A DNA stretch of 64,000 nt from Cordilura impudica (taxonomy: Eukaryota; Arthropoda; Insecta; Diptera; Scathophagidae). Location: NCBI GenBank assembly GCA_963682025.1, contig OY821521.1:169191165-169255164 (forward strand), read 5' to 3'. The notes beneath the pieces are model-generated. The model saw nothing but the letters and a program-made list of their open reading frames with translations, did no database searches and was not told the origin of the DNA. Each line of letters starts with the position of its first letter. Position 1 is the stretch's first letter. Shown here piece after piece: positions 11,279-21,484 of this stretch. The position numbers and the translations under genes were made by a program.

Positions 11279-13262
11279 CTAGCTGACCCGGCAAACTTCG
11301 TTTTGTCCAAAAGAGATTTTTTGTTCAATTAATTTCGAATTTTTTTTATCGAAAATTATCGACCGCTAACAGATGAAGCAACAAATTATATTTTGAATGA
11401 AACACTTTTCGAATTCAGTTGAATTCAATATTTTATAATTATGCGGATAGCTGACCCGACGGCCTTCGTCCCGTCCAGCATTTGGCAACAATAAAATAAA
11501 ATCAAGTATTAATTAAAAAAAGAATAGAACAATAATTGTAATCAATTTAATGCTGCACGATACACAACATTTTCTGCTCCGGAGCGTAAATGAATGTTGA
11601 GGATGGTTTTCAAACTCGGAAACACGCAAAATACAGGTGGCCGTGTGAAAAGCATGACATTTCCATATTTATGCCGCACACTTCCATGGACTGTCCTTTG
11701 AATTGTTTTACTGGGAACTGAACACGGTTGAACTGGAACGTCAAATTGGTTGAAGTCAGGGGAAGACGCGGAATTAAGCATTCTTCTCCATTGAATTGCC
11801 CTTTCAAAATCCTCTCCACTACCACATTACTCATTAATTTCGTCACAATCAGTTGGCTTCCATTGCATAGTTTCGGGACATAAAGATTTCGCAGCATAAG
11901 GAAGACAGATCCAACTAAAAGGCGTAAAAGATGAGGCGTCATTCCAGGCAAATCCAAAGTGTGTAGGAATTACACTGGATAATTCACGACATCGTCTTCG
12001 TTTTCAAAGCTATCGATCGATTTGCATAAGTGTAATTCGCCAGGAATTTGATGCTTAATCGTCCAATTCAAATCATTGACACCAATATTTGTTACTGCTA
12101 AAAAACGGCGCGCGCTCAACCGATCGTAGCTAAGAAAATTTTGGCCAATGTTGGGATATATTTTAGATATGAGTTCATTTTTTGTTGAAGTGAATTTGCA
12201 AATGGCAGATGGAATTGATATTAGACCACTACCGGAATTTGTCAATTTCCATTTCTTAGCCGCTCTTTGGAGAAAGCTTTTGCGGTTTTATCTATTCTAT
12301 CGGGAAGTGTTTGTCTGAAGTTTGTGCCCCATTGTGCACTCATCTCATATGATCAATTTGGAATTTTGCAACACCTTTAACGGAAGCTTCAATGCTGAAT
12401 GTGCCGTTCTTCCACATTCTAAAAGTGTTGTAGCAATTCCGGTAGATGCGAGAGCTAACGCAATTCCTCTTTGAGCACGTATTGCTGCTAGTATCAATGA
12501 TAACAGGAATGTCTTCCCAGTTCCACCAGGCGCGTCAACGAAAAATGGTCCACAATTTCCATCACCGGCAGTCTTCATCAGTTGATCATAAGCACTCTTT
12601 TGCTGTTCATTCAACAGTGGATCATTTCTTTGTATATGTTGTTGCAAACTTCTCGAAAGTACACCCGCGTTCCAATCCACAACTCAATATACTTCCAGTT
12701 TGACACTCTGGGGCTGGCATATGAATTTCAATCGATAGTTTGCCACTCATAAAGAAACACAAATCTTCAATCCATACTAACGCTTCATTGTAGATGTCAC
12801 CGTTCATTTGTAATTCAAAATTCTCTGTTACTGATCGAAAGCGATGCAAAATGTCTTCTGAAATATCATCTTTGTATGCATTCTATAATTGACGTGGGTT
12901 TGAATCGCACGTTGTGATCTGGCTTCATCATTCTGCCGAGCACGAATTTCTCTTCTTCTCAATCGTTGTTGCTCATTGTATGCATCGTTGATCTCTTCTG
13001 ACAGTAGCGCACGATTTTCAACCATTCTGGTTCGAACTGATTCCCTTTCAATAGCACGTTCCTCTTCCGTGCGACGTGCTACGACATTTCGGTACCACGT
13101 TGCATCTTGAGAACGCCGGCCAATGTTACCATGAACTCTTCTTAGCATCGTAATACAGATTCGCCATGATATATTTCGCAAATGGAAAATATTTTAGTTC
13201 AAAAATCAATAAAAATTATAAATATAAACGAAAGTCAAAAAGAATATATGATTTAAAAGAAA
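11279..13262 (-). mobile_element. Helitron, 5'-truncated, with decayed helicase gene
   Basis: On the minus strand the element ends in CTAG (11279-11282) followed by host T, as Helitrons do. A hairpin lies about 11 nt before it: GG(A)CAAA pairs with TTTGCC around ACGAAG. A second, similar end motif (GACGG and CCGTC stem, then GGGTCAGCTA) lies at about 11450-11476, so the 3' end region is doubled. The body encodes a PIF1-type helicase. The HUH nuclease (Rep) part and the 5' TC end are absent; a DINE-1-like insertion begins at 13285. The element cannot be autonomous. Confidence 0.85.
11540..13185 (-). pseudogene. Helitron PIF1-like helicase, broken by frameshifts and a deletion
   Basis: Read on the minus strand, pieces appear in family order. 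An Arg/Glu-rich linker (13181-12828) comes first, then LIWIEDLCFFMSGK-like sequence (about 12770). The Walker A block DAPGGTGKTF follows (about 12530), then ALASTGIATTLLECGRTAH and a Walker B remnant DECTM (about 12330). After a gap come SAICKFTSTKNELISKIYPN (about 12200), the ENEDDVVNYP block (about 11990), GSVFLMLRNLYVPKLCNG (about 11890) and the C-terminal helicase motif KGQSMEVCGI (about 11690). At least five frame changes occur. About 100 residues between DECTM and the SAICKF block are lost. The enzyme would unwind DNA during rolling-circle transposition; this copy is dead. Confidence 0.9.
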
Positions 13263-13284
13263 CAGTTATTCAATAACAAACCAA

Positions 13285-14095
13285 TTTTTATACCCTATAC
13301 CACTATGTGGTTTGGGTATACTGACTTTGTGCTGCTGTTTGTAACAACCAAAAATATTTGACCTACACCCATCTTTAATTATACCGATCGAATCAGAATC
13401 ACTATCTGATCCGATTTAACGATGTCCGTCCGTCCGTCCGTCCGTCCGTCCGTCTGTGTGTCCATGTAAAGCTTGTAATCAAACTGCCGGTCGGAAATAT
13501 GAAACCTTTTGATGAAATTTGGTATTTAATCTTTTATCGGCCATGGGATGAACGATATTGAAAGTGGTGAGAATCGGTCCATGTTCAGACCTAGCCCCCA
13601 TACAAATGACCCCTATGAAATCAACATATATTGCCATAAGATCCAAATTATCATACAAATATATGTCAAATTGGGTTTGTCTGTATATATTACATCCATT
13701 AATAAGTAGTCCAAAAATGATCCCTATTGGACAACTCTTAGTCATAGGCCCCATATAGAGCTGCTTCCCGATCTTCACTTAAATCTATAAAAAAACAATA
13801 ATATTGCACTGATTCTTCTCAAATTTTGTATGTATATATTTTTGCAAAATACAAGAGACTTTACCAAACATGGTCAGGATCGGTCCATTTTTGGGCCTAG
13901 TCCCCATATAGATATAGCATCCGATATGAACTTTTTCATATCTGCAGCCGAAAAAATTAATAAAAATCCCACTCAAATTTGGTTTATGCTTATTTTCTAT
14001 ATCCAGTTAGTTGGGCCTGAGAGATAGGGTCTCTAAACGCATGGTATAGGGTATCATATAGTCGGTCTAGACCGACTATAATTTTCTTACTTGTT
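13285..14095 (+). mobile_element. DINE-1-like non-autonomous element, full-length reference copy
   Basis: This is one of the complete copies of the most abundant repeat in the window. In sense order it shows a start TTTTTATACCCTATACCAC, a (GTCC)n/(GTCT)n tract at about 13425-13462, a long unique body, an inner inverted end (ATGGTATAGGGTAT at about 14041-14054), then a palindrome at 14057-14080. The palindrome half-site is TATAGTCGGTCT followed by its exact reverse complement. The end is CTTACTTGTT. A (GTCY)n core, sub-terminal inverted repeats and a 3' stem-loop are known features of DINE-1 and other Helentron-associated elements; the assignment is inference from that layout. Recurrent short reading frames are by-products of copy similarity. 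Confidence 0.8.
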
Positions 14096-14299
14096 TTAAA
14101 TTAAAACTGTTAAGTAAGGTTAAATTTAAATATATTATTTAAAGATCCACCTTTGCTATTAAATCATGTGATGGAAGACCTGGCAAATGAAGTACATTAA
14201 AAGTCTTTTGACAAATTCACTTCTTCATCTTATACTACCGCAGTAGAAATCAGCTTGAATGGATATTGCGGAAATTTCATAATATTCAATCAGTGCCTT

Positions 14300-14740
14300 G
14301 TAGGGGATGTAACCCACCCATTAATCCGATCCAGCCTATTTTCGTCAGGTCCACTTACACTAATAACAGATGACGTCACATAAAGTATCAAAGCTCTCCC
14401 TATCATGATATTGAGTCTGATATTGAGTAATTAATTTGTTTTGTAGGTGCCACGCCCACTTTTCCGATACCGCTCATTTTTATAACGGCTACTCACAGCA
14501 ACTCACAGTAATAATAGATGATCTCATACAAAGTTGCAAAGCTCTCCCTACAACAGTACTCAAGATATATGATGTTAAAAAATAATTTTGTATGAGAGGT
14601 ACCACGCCCACTTATCCGATACCGACCGTTTTTGGTATGACTATCCATATTAAAAATAGATGGCCTCACACAAATTTACTAAGCTCTCCCTCTCATAGTA
14701 CTCAATATATATGATATTAAAATGGAATAACTGCATACAG
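14300..14740. repeat. Three degenerate tandem units of about 140-150 bp
   Basis: The block CCCAC-TT-TCCGAT with following AATAATAGATGA(T/C) and CTCTCCCT appears near 14312, 14452 and 14601. Each is followed by the same sequence about sharing of the phrase AAAGCTCTCCCT and ATATGAT. Divergence between units is considerable. A related degraded segment is seen near 41590-41720. Function is unknown. Confidence 0.6.
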
Positions 14741-15324
14741 CGCCACCTGTTGGGACTTTTTGTACTTTCCTTCGCATGGCAGTTACAAAGAAACTCGCAG
14801 AAGAAAGTGTCCCTTTTGTTTCTGTAGTTTTCAAGTTTTAAGCGGACGAACAAACCACGATTCATTTTTATATATGGGTATCTCATGGGTAACGAACGCG
14901 AAATTCGCACGCTTTCAAATACGCCAAAAGCAAGAAAGATGCGCACAGAGTAGATATATATTTTTAGTGTTTCCAAGCGCTGAATGAGTGCTACATTTTA
15001 CAAATATGTGGAAAGTATTTAGTTCAATTTAGTAGAAAGTTATAGGCAATTAATAAATGAAACGGACGCGACAAAAAACTGAAGTAATTTTGAAGCGCCT
15101 TTAGAAATATATAAAGTTCAGTGATATTTGAAAACTTTGTTTCCTTATGTACACATGGAAATGAACGCCAAAGGATAACTGTTGTTCGTAGACTTATAAA
15201 ATTTGAGAATTATCTCTTAGTTTTTTTTTTAATTACGTTTATCACAAATACGGCCGCGACATAACGGACGCGACAAATTTTTCTTATAGGAAAAAAATAC
15301 AGTAATGATGTTAATTCACTTAAA
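14741..15324. other. Noncoding interval with a repeated short motif
   Basis: The 14-mer ACGGACGCGACAAA occurs near 15062 and 15263, and CATACGCGACAAAT near 15925. No gene is supported; open frames here have no recognisable homology. Confidence 0.35.
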
Positions 15325-15862
15325 TTTTTAGGTCGAAAAATGGAGCGATCCTGACCATATTTGATAAGGTCACTTATTTTTTGCAAAAACATATACAAAC
15401 CAAATTTTAGAAAAATCTGTCCAATATTTTTGTTTATTAAGTTAATATCGGGAATCAACTTTATATGGGGGCTATGACTAAGAATTATCCTATAGGTTTT
15501 ATTTTTGGACTACTGATTACTGGATGTAATAAACATACTCAACCCCTATTTGACCGAGATCTATATGATAATGTGGATCTTATGGCAATTTAAGTCGATC
15601 TCATAGGGGCTATTTGTATGGGAACTAGGTCTGAACATCAACCGATTTCCATTAATTTCAATAGAGCTTATTCTACTGTCGATACAAGCTTATATGCTAA
15701 ATTTTATCAAAATATATTCATATTTGCGACCTGTAGTTTGATTACAAAGCTTACATGGACACACAGACGGACGGACGGTTGGATGGATGTAGCTAAATCG
15801 ACTCATAAAGTGATTCTGAGTCAATCGGTATAATTAAAGATGGGCTAAGTTCAAATATTTTA
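15325..15862 (-). mobile_element. DINE-1-like fragment
   Basis: Diverged copy of the family at 13285-14095, opposite sense. It keeps the CGATCCTGACCATAT block, the TTTATATGGGGGCTATGAC block and the GGACGGACGG tract (about 15768), ending near 15860 before the TATACCC end. Both termini are missing. Confidence 0.7.
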
Positions 15863-15934
15863 GAAAGCATGTATAAAATATTAATTTTAGTCCTATTTAT
15901 ACAACTTTTTGGAATATTCAGAGCATACGCGACA

Positions 15935-17773
15935 AATTTTAATAATAATATAATAATAAACTCCCGTCGTTCCTATAAGGAGCATAGGGCCATAACATAT
16001 CTGCTCCATTCAATTCTGTCCAACTCTAGTGCCTTAATCTCGTTCCAGCTCTTGTACATTCTGGCAGCTTCGAATTCAATTTGGCGAAGCCATGTGTGTG
16101 ATGGTCTTCCTCTTCTGCGGCTACCTTGAGGGTTCCATTCAATAGCATTTCTTGTGGTATCATTCAGTGGCCTTCGCAATGTATGACCAATCCAACGCCA
16201 TTTTCTTCTAAGAATTTCATTACTAATGGGGGTTTGATTTGTTTCTCTCCATAGCCTTTCGTTCGAAATTGTTTGAGGCCAAAATATTATTAGAACTTTT
16301 CATAGACATCAATTTATAAACACATGCAATGAGTTTATATCACGGACTGCTGCGTTCCAAGACTCGCATCCATAAAGAAGCACGGATTTAATGCAAGAAT
16401 TGAAAATGTTAATTTTTGTTCTTTTTGACATGTGAGGAGATCGCCAAATGGGATTTAAGAGACCAAATGATCGCTTACCAAGATTAATGCGACTCTGTAT
16501 ATCATTACTGGAACCACCCGTTGTTGTTAATAAACTACACAGGTAGGTGAATTTGGAAACATCTTGTAACTCTATATCATTTATGGAAAACGTTCTGTTG
16601 TTTGAAGAGTTGATGCGCATTACCTTGGTCTTTGCTATGTTTATTTTCATAACGGCTTTTTCTGCTTCTTTCTGTACTGCTGTGATCTTTGCCGCCATGT
16701 CGTTGTAGTTATGTGAAAGCAGACAAATGTCAGAGATCCTCAAGCCTTCTATGAAATCCCCATGAAATTCCTCTTTCTTCACGGGTTGCTTTATTCATGA
16801 TGTTGTCTAAGACTTTGTTGAAAAGCAGGGGGGATAAAATGCAACCTTGCCTCACGCCAGTATTTACGGTAAATCTATCACTCACGCAACCTTCATGCAT
16901 CACTCTGCAGCACACATTATTATAGAGGGTTTGAGTCAATGATATAATCTTGGTGGGTGTGCCTTTACATGCGTGGGCATTCCAAATAGCCGAGTGTGAG
17001 AGGGTATCAAAGGCCTTCTCAAAGTCTATGAAAACGAGGTACAAAGGGGATCTCCACTCGACGGACTGTTCTATTATAATCCGGAGGCTGTTCACATGGT
17101 CTATGCAGGATTTTTGGGTCGAAAGCCAGCTTGTTCATTGCGAAGATTTGAAACTAATGCGGCTGAGAGTCGTTTGTTTATAATCTGTGTTATAACTTTG
17201 TTTGCTATGTTGATGAGTGTGATACCACGCCAATTTCTACATTGAGATAAGTCTCCTTTTTTTGGATGTCAATGATTAACCCTTCCTTAAGTTCATCGCA
17301 TAGTTGATTAGTCCTCCAAAATTCCTCAATAATTTTATACATAAAACGGGCGCTTGTATGTGGTGCTGTTTTAAAAAGCTCGGGGGAGATGTTATCTATA
17401 CCTGGGGACTTGTTGTTCTTAAGGGCAATTATGGATTCTATAATTTCGGGTATATCAGGGCATTCTGTAGGTATATCATTGCTTATATCGTGGTGGTCGC
17501 AGTCACAAGGATCGCGCTGTATGGATACTGTATCTGACAACATAGTAGAATAATGTTGCAACCATAATTCCATTTGGCCACTTTTAAATGTAATTATTTC
17601 GCCGTTGTTGGATTTAAGAGGTTTTGCCGTTGTAAAGTTCTACTGAGTAAGTTTCCTGGTTATATTATATAGATCCTTAGTACGGTTATTCACAGATGCA
17701 ATTTCTGCTTCTCTAGCAAGATCATCAAACCATCTGCGTTTGTCATTACGTGCATTTCTTTTCACACTCTTAC
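15935..17773 (-). pseudogene. RTE-like non-LTR retrotransposon, reverse transcriptase relic
   Basis: Minus-strand translation runs from about 17770 (SVKRNARNDKRRWFDDLARE) through NNKSPGIDNISPELFK (about 17400), YLVFIDFEKAFDTLSHSAIW (about 17030-16980), GVRQGCILSPLLFN (about 16850) and MKINIAKTKVMRINSSNNRT (about 16650). It ends in RRRGRPSHTWLRQIEF (about 16110) and a TAG at 15973-15975. An (ATT)n-like tail follows at 15935-15958, as in RTE-type 3' ends. A small deletion at about 16733-16745 removes most of the catalytic FADD box and shifts frame, joining LEDL to DICLLS. Further breaks lie near 17205-17095 and 16310-16180. The endonuclease domain is missing; the relic is cut at 17773 by the palindromic element. 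Clade assignment is tentative. Confidence 0.85.
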
Positions 17774-18370
17774 AAGGATCATATAATATGAGGATGTGCA
17801 AACTGAATTTGCTTCATGGAAGCCAAATTTCATTTCAGTGTAAACATGTTTTGTTTTTTAATATTTATATTTATATACATTTGATTGTATTCATGTATAT
17901 AATACAAATATTGCTGAACGTTAAAATTTGTAGAATTTAAAGAATTGATTTTTTTTATGTCTCGATTAAATAAAAAATTTTATTTAAAAAAAAAAGAATT
18001 AAAAAAATATTTATTTTTATAAGACTTTGTTGGGATTCGAACATCGGCGAAAAAGCTCTACGGCCAGCGCTCTACGCACGCAGCTATAACCATTTTTAAT
18101 AAATAATAGTGACCTCGAGCTCGATTATTTTTATTTATCAACATTTGAAAGGTCGAACAACTACAATCTTAAAATAACCATTTTTACAATTCTATCTTAT
18201 ATCTTTGATTGGATATAATGTATCTAAAATGTTGTTCACTAAAACCCTTTACATTTGAAAATAATTTTTTTTGTATAGGAAGCCAAATTTTGTTGCGTGA
18301 AGCCAATTTTATTGGTGATGCCAAATTTTGTGTGTTTGAAGCAAATTTTGGAGCGTGAAGCCAAATATAT
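17774..18370 (+). repeat. Left inverted arm of the palindromic element
   Basis: It pairs with 19880-20645. From about 18280 to 18370 it carries five tandem units of GAAGCCAAATTTTG followed by a variable GCGT or GTTT. Confidence 0.8.
18022..18095 (-). other. tRNA-like segment in the left arm
   Basis: On the minus strand GCGTGCGTAGAGCGC resembles a pol III A box, and GTTCGAATCCC about 30 nt later is a near-perfect B box (TPsiC loop). Acceptor and T stems do not pair well, so this is a tRNA-like or tRNA-derived sequence, not a functional tRNA gene. Confidence 0.5.
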
Positions 18371-18701
18371 AAAAAAAAAAGTGAAACAAGTGTCTTGATA
18401 TGCACAAGCATAGAATATAGAATTGTATATTTTCATTTATAAAATATTTTATATAAGAAAAATTATTAAAATATAATGAAATTTTATTTTGAAATTTTAT
18501 TTAAGAAAAATAATTAATAATAATAACAATAGAAAATCCATTTTAAGGCTGCCTTATAATAATAAAAATACATTAGTATAAAATACTTGAAAAAATACTA
18601 ATTTTTTAAAAAAGTTTGCTTCGAAAACTATATACATAAATATAATATATATATATTGTATACATTTTCAAAATACATTGTTATCACTTGCCCCAAATTA
18701 C

Positions 18702-18776
18702 AGCTCCCCGTAGGTCAGTGGTTAGAGTGTCTGCCTTAAAGTTGTGTGTTTACTAGTTCAAATCCTATTAGCTCCC
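18702..18776 (+). other. tRNA-like segment in the interior
   Basis: The phrase TAGGTCAGTGGTTAGAG resembles a D-arm/A box and AGTTCAAATCC a B box, spaced as in a tRNA. Stems are weak. It is about 70-75% identical to the segment at 18999-19080 on the other strand. Confidence 0.5.
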
Positions 18777-18998
18777 AAATAATTTTTATAGAAGTTGAAA
18801 TTTTCTTAAAGAGGAAGAAAAAATATAAATTGAAAAATTTAAAATTATAAAATTTTTATACAATTTCGGACAAATTTCATTTAGAAGAAAAATAATATCA
18901 TATGAAATTTGGCAAATGAACTGAAATTGATAAAATTGTTGAAAAATGGAAATTTTTCAGTTTTAAACTTTTAGAGATACAAAAAAAAAAAACAAAAA

Positions 18999-19080
18999 GG
19001 CTATGCAAGACTTGAACCACTAAACACAAAACTCTAATGCCAGAGCTCTAACCATTGGTCTACGAGCAGTTAGTACCTGG
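18999..19080 (-). other. tRNA-like segment in the interior, opposite strand
   Basis: On the minus strand GACCAATGGTTAGAGCTCTG (D-arm/A box) is followed by GGTTCAAGTCT (B box). It faces its relative at 18702-18776, giving an inner inverted repeat nested in the outer palindrome. Confidence 0.5.
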
Positions 19081-19343
19081 GTCTGTTTGTAAACATTCAC
19101 ATTCAATTTACAAAAAATAGTTATACCTTAACACACTTACTTTCCCATGCAATGAATGTGAAAAAAGAAAAAATTCATGCTTGCACAGTCCTCCCCAATT
19201 GCCTAGTTTTTGAGGATCGGCGGGATGAAGAATTTCTGGAATTAAATTAATTTTAAAATAATTAAATTGTTTTTATATACAATTATATATTGATTTTAAA
19301 TACAATTATGTAAAAATTTATTTGTAAACTCAATAAAGGTGAT

Positions 19344-19352
19344 ACTTACCAA
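19344..19352 (-). promoter_or_regulatory. Putative 5' splice donor
   Basis: On the minus strand the MADF frame runs into TTGGTAAGTATC, a match to the eukaryotic donor consensus. This is inferred from the motif and the position of the frame only. Confidence 0.45.
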
Positions 19353-19783
19353 TATTATTAATAACACATGGATCCTTTTTTGTTGCACCTTTCTTGATAT
19401 TTTGATAGCAAGATATTGATGAAATACTATCTGCCTCGAACATGTATTCATCCATTACATCTTACAACACTGATCTTCCCATGAACTTTAATTTTTCATA
19501 TGTCCAACATTTTGAAATATAATTTTTGTTTTTGGCTATAAATTGTTCCTCCCGATGAAATGTATTTATTAGTCCACTTATAAGAATATTTAAGTCATCT
19601 TCCGTCGCCTCCTTATAAATTTCTATCATTTTATTTATTAAAATGATGATGGCTTCGTCACGATTTTTTTTTAACTAAATAATGTTCGTCCGTTCCGTCC
19701 CACATGCAAGGAAACGATTTTAAAACTATCAAAAATTCGCACAACCATTCGCGATCGTAGTTGTTTCCGTTAAACTTATTCAT
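19350..19783 (-). pseudogene. MADF-domain exon, frameshifted
   Basis: The minus strand has an ATG at 19783 and reads REWLCEFLIVLKSFPCMWDG, then HYLVKK. At a run of nine A residues (about 19663-19671) the frame slips by one. The next frame gives NRDEAIIILINKMIEIYK, LISGLINTFHREEQF and CWTYEKLKFMGR. W-x-I/L..L..P.LWD at the start, the R.EA..I block, the FR.E block and the W-Y-E.L.F end are the MADF pattern, a DNA-binding domain of about 85 residues. One in-frame TAA follows (about 19470). The exon ends at 19350 in a consensus donor, G|GTAAGT. A second exon was not identified. Removing one A would restore the domain, so decay is recent or a sequencing error. Confidence 0.6.
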
Positions 19784-19879
19784 TTTTTTAATTTTAATTT
19801 TTAAAAATTTTATTTTTTTTTAACGTTTTCACTAATTTTTGTTTGACACAAAAAAAAAGCATAACCCACACAAAAATTG

Positions 19880-20645
19880 ACATCAGCCACAAAAATTGGC
19901 TTCACGCTCCAAAATTTGCTTCAAACACACAAAATTTGGCATCACCAATAAAATTGGCTTCAAGCAACAAAATTTGACTTCCTATACAAAAAAAATTATT
20001 TTCAAATGTAAATGGTTTCAGTGAACAACATTTTAGATACATTATATCCAATCAAGGATATAAGATAGAATTGTAAAAAAAATGGTTGTAGCTGCGTGCG
20101 TAGAGCGCTTGCCGTAGAGCTTTTTCGCCGATGTTCGAGTTCCAACAAAGTCTTATAAAAATAAATATTTTTTTTACTTTTTTTTTTTTTTTCAATAAAA
20201 TTTTTTATAAAAAAAAAAAAACAATTCTTTAAAGGGAATCAATTATTACAAAAAAAAAAGAAAACAATTCTTTAATACAATAATAAATGTTCTTTACATA
20301 ATACATAAAAGTTTTTATTAAATTTAAACTTATAACAAAAAAATTCATTTCAATAATTTAAAGGGATTTTTTATTTAAAAAAAGAAAGAAAACAAATAAA
20401 GAAATATTAAAAAAAAAGTTTTTTCATTAAATAATAAAAATTCTGTATATACATACATATATAACAAATATTTTTATCGTATTTTCGAGAAATTTTTACA
20501 TTCACGAATATTTGTATTATATACATGAATACAATCAAATGTATATAAATATAAATATTAAAAAACAAATCATGTTTACACTGAAATTACATTTGGCTTC
20601 CATGAAACAAATTCAGTTTGCACATCCTCATATTATATGATCCTT
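19880..20645 (-). repeat. Right inverted arm of the palindromic element
   Basis: It is the reverse complement of 17774-18370 with insertions, mainly A/T runs at about 20160-20480. The five roughly 20-bp units reappear at about 19890-19985. Confidence 0.8.
20082..20151 (+). other. tRNA-like segment in the right arm
   Basis: Mirror copy of 18022-18095. GCGTGCGTAGAGCGC (A-box-like) is followed by ATGTTCGAGTTCC (B-box-like). Confidence 0.5.
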
Positions 20646-20880
20646 GGTTTAGAATGAGTAACTGATTGGGCTAAACATCCGATCCTGGAGATGGGGCTGC
20701 CAGTAACTCACCCAGGCATGCAGTGTGCAAGGTATTTAGTCATTGCGATTCTTAGGGTTATACCGCCCAACTTCGGTCGACAGAGCCTCGTTTGTTATCG
20801 GCAGGGTGCGCCACGTGCAGGAGAGGTTGCCAATTGAGTAGGAGAGGATATAGTCACTACGCTTCACTACCCCCTTCACC
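20646..20880. other. G+C-richer fragment next to the palindromic element
   Basis: About 230 bp with base composition unlike its surroundings. It contains blocks such as GGAGATGGGGCTGCCAGTAA and CGGCAGGGTGCGCCACG. It may be the 5' region of the RTE-like relic at 15935-17773, since the palindrome sits between them. No reading frame with recognisable homology is present, so this is only inference. Confidence 0.3.
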
Positions 20881-21107
20881 CCCAAATTTTAAACACCAAT
20901 AAATTTATTAAACCGAATTTGCGGGAGCCAATTATTAAATTTGCTTGAGTAAAGTGATGAGCTTCCTTAAAATCTGAATGCTAATTGAATTTCAAAAACT
21001 TGTCCACCAATGATATCAATGAATAGTGTTTTTGGTATACGGACGAGACAATTAGATTTGAGGAAGAAACCAACCCAAAACACTTCGGTTTTTCGAACTA
21101 AATTATA

Positions 21108-21484
21108 CTAGCAGATTCCAAGCCCTCGAAATTCGAGCGAAAATTCTAGGAAATTTTATTTTTTCATTAAAAAAAAGACCCTAAAGATATGCTAATGAAT
21201 TATAGCCAATTCGCAAATCAACACAAAAAAAATTCATTTTTATTACAAACACATTAACAAATTTAATAAGCACACACATAGAATTGTATAATTTTATGTA
21301 TGTGTTAATAGCAACTTTAAATGCAATTTACTCAAAATAAAGGAAAAAATTTTAAAATCTGTAAATCTGCAAAACGGCTAAAAAGAAATACCTTTCAAAT
21401 AATATACGTTTGGTCAAAATCGGGATAAAATTGTAAAACAAAACATCGGTCACAAGAAATCGACTAGCCTATTAATATTATAGA
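21108..21484 (-). mobile_element. Non-autonomous Helitron, full-length
   Basis: In minus-strand sense it starts TCTATAATATTAATAGGC and ends with a hairpin (CTCGAATTTCGAG), 11-12 nt, then CTAG. It is flanked by A and T, the Helitron insertion site. At 377 bp and without coding content, it is one of three full-length copies (with 29188-29564 and 30356-30735). Confidence 0.85.

Larger units (their letters stand above)
17774..20645. mobile_element. Large palindromic element with MADF exon and tRNA-like segments
   Basis: The two ends are reverse complements. The left begins AAGGATCATATAATATGAGG and continues GCAAACTGAATTTG; the right mirrors it up to ATGATCCTT at 20645. Arms of about 600 bp (17774-18370) and 770 bp (19880-20645) pair with indels. 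Each arm holds five units of a roughly 20-bp repeat (GAAGCCAAATTTTG) and a tRNA-like segment. The interior, about 1.5 kb, contains a second pair of inverted tRNA-like segments and a broken MADF exon on the minus strand. The element interrupts an RTE-like relic on its left. No clear direct target duplication is visible. It matches no element class I can name; PIF/Harbinger relatives are a possibility because they often carry MADF/Myb-like proteins. Confidence 0.7.

Noticed and set aside
11610..12703. Plus-strand frames opposite the Helitron helicase
   Set aside because: Shadows of the minus-strand helicase relic.
13479..14027. Open frames in the DINE-1-like elements on both strands
   Set aside because: They recur because the copies are similar; they cross the (GTCY)n tract and lack any domain.
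18022..20151. Functional tRNA genes
   Set aside because: A- and B-box-like motifs are present, but acceptor and T stems do not pair, so they are listed only as tRNA-like.
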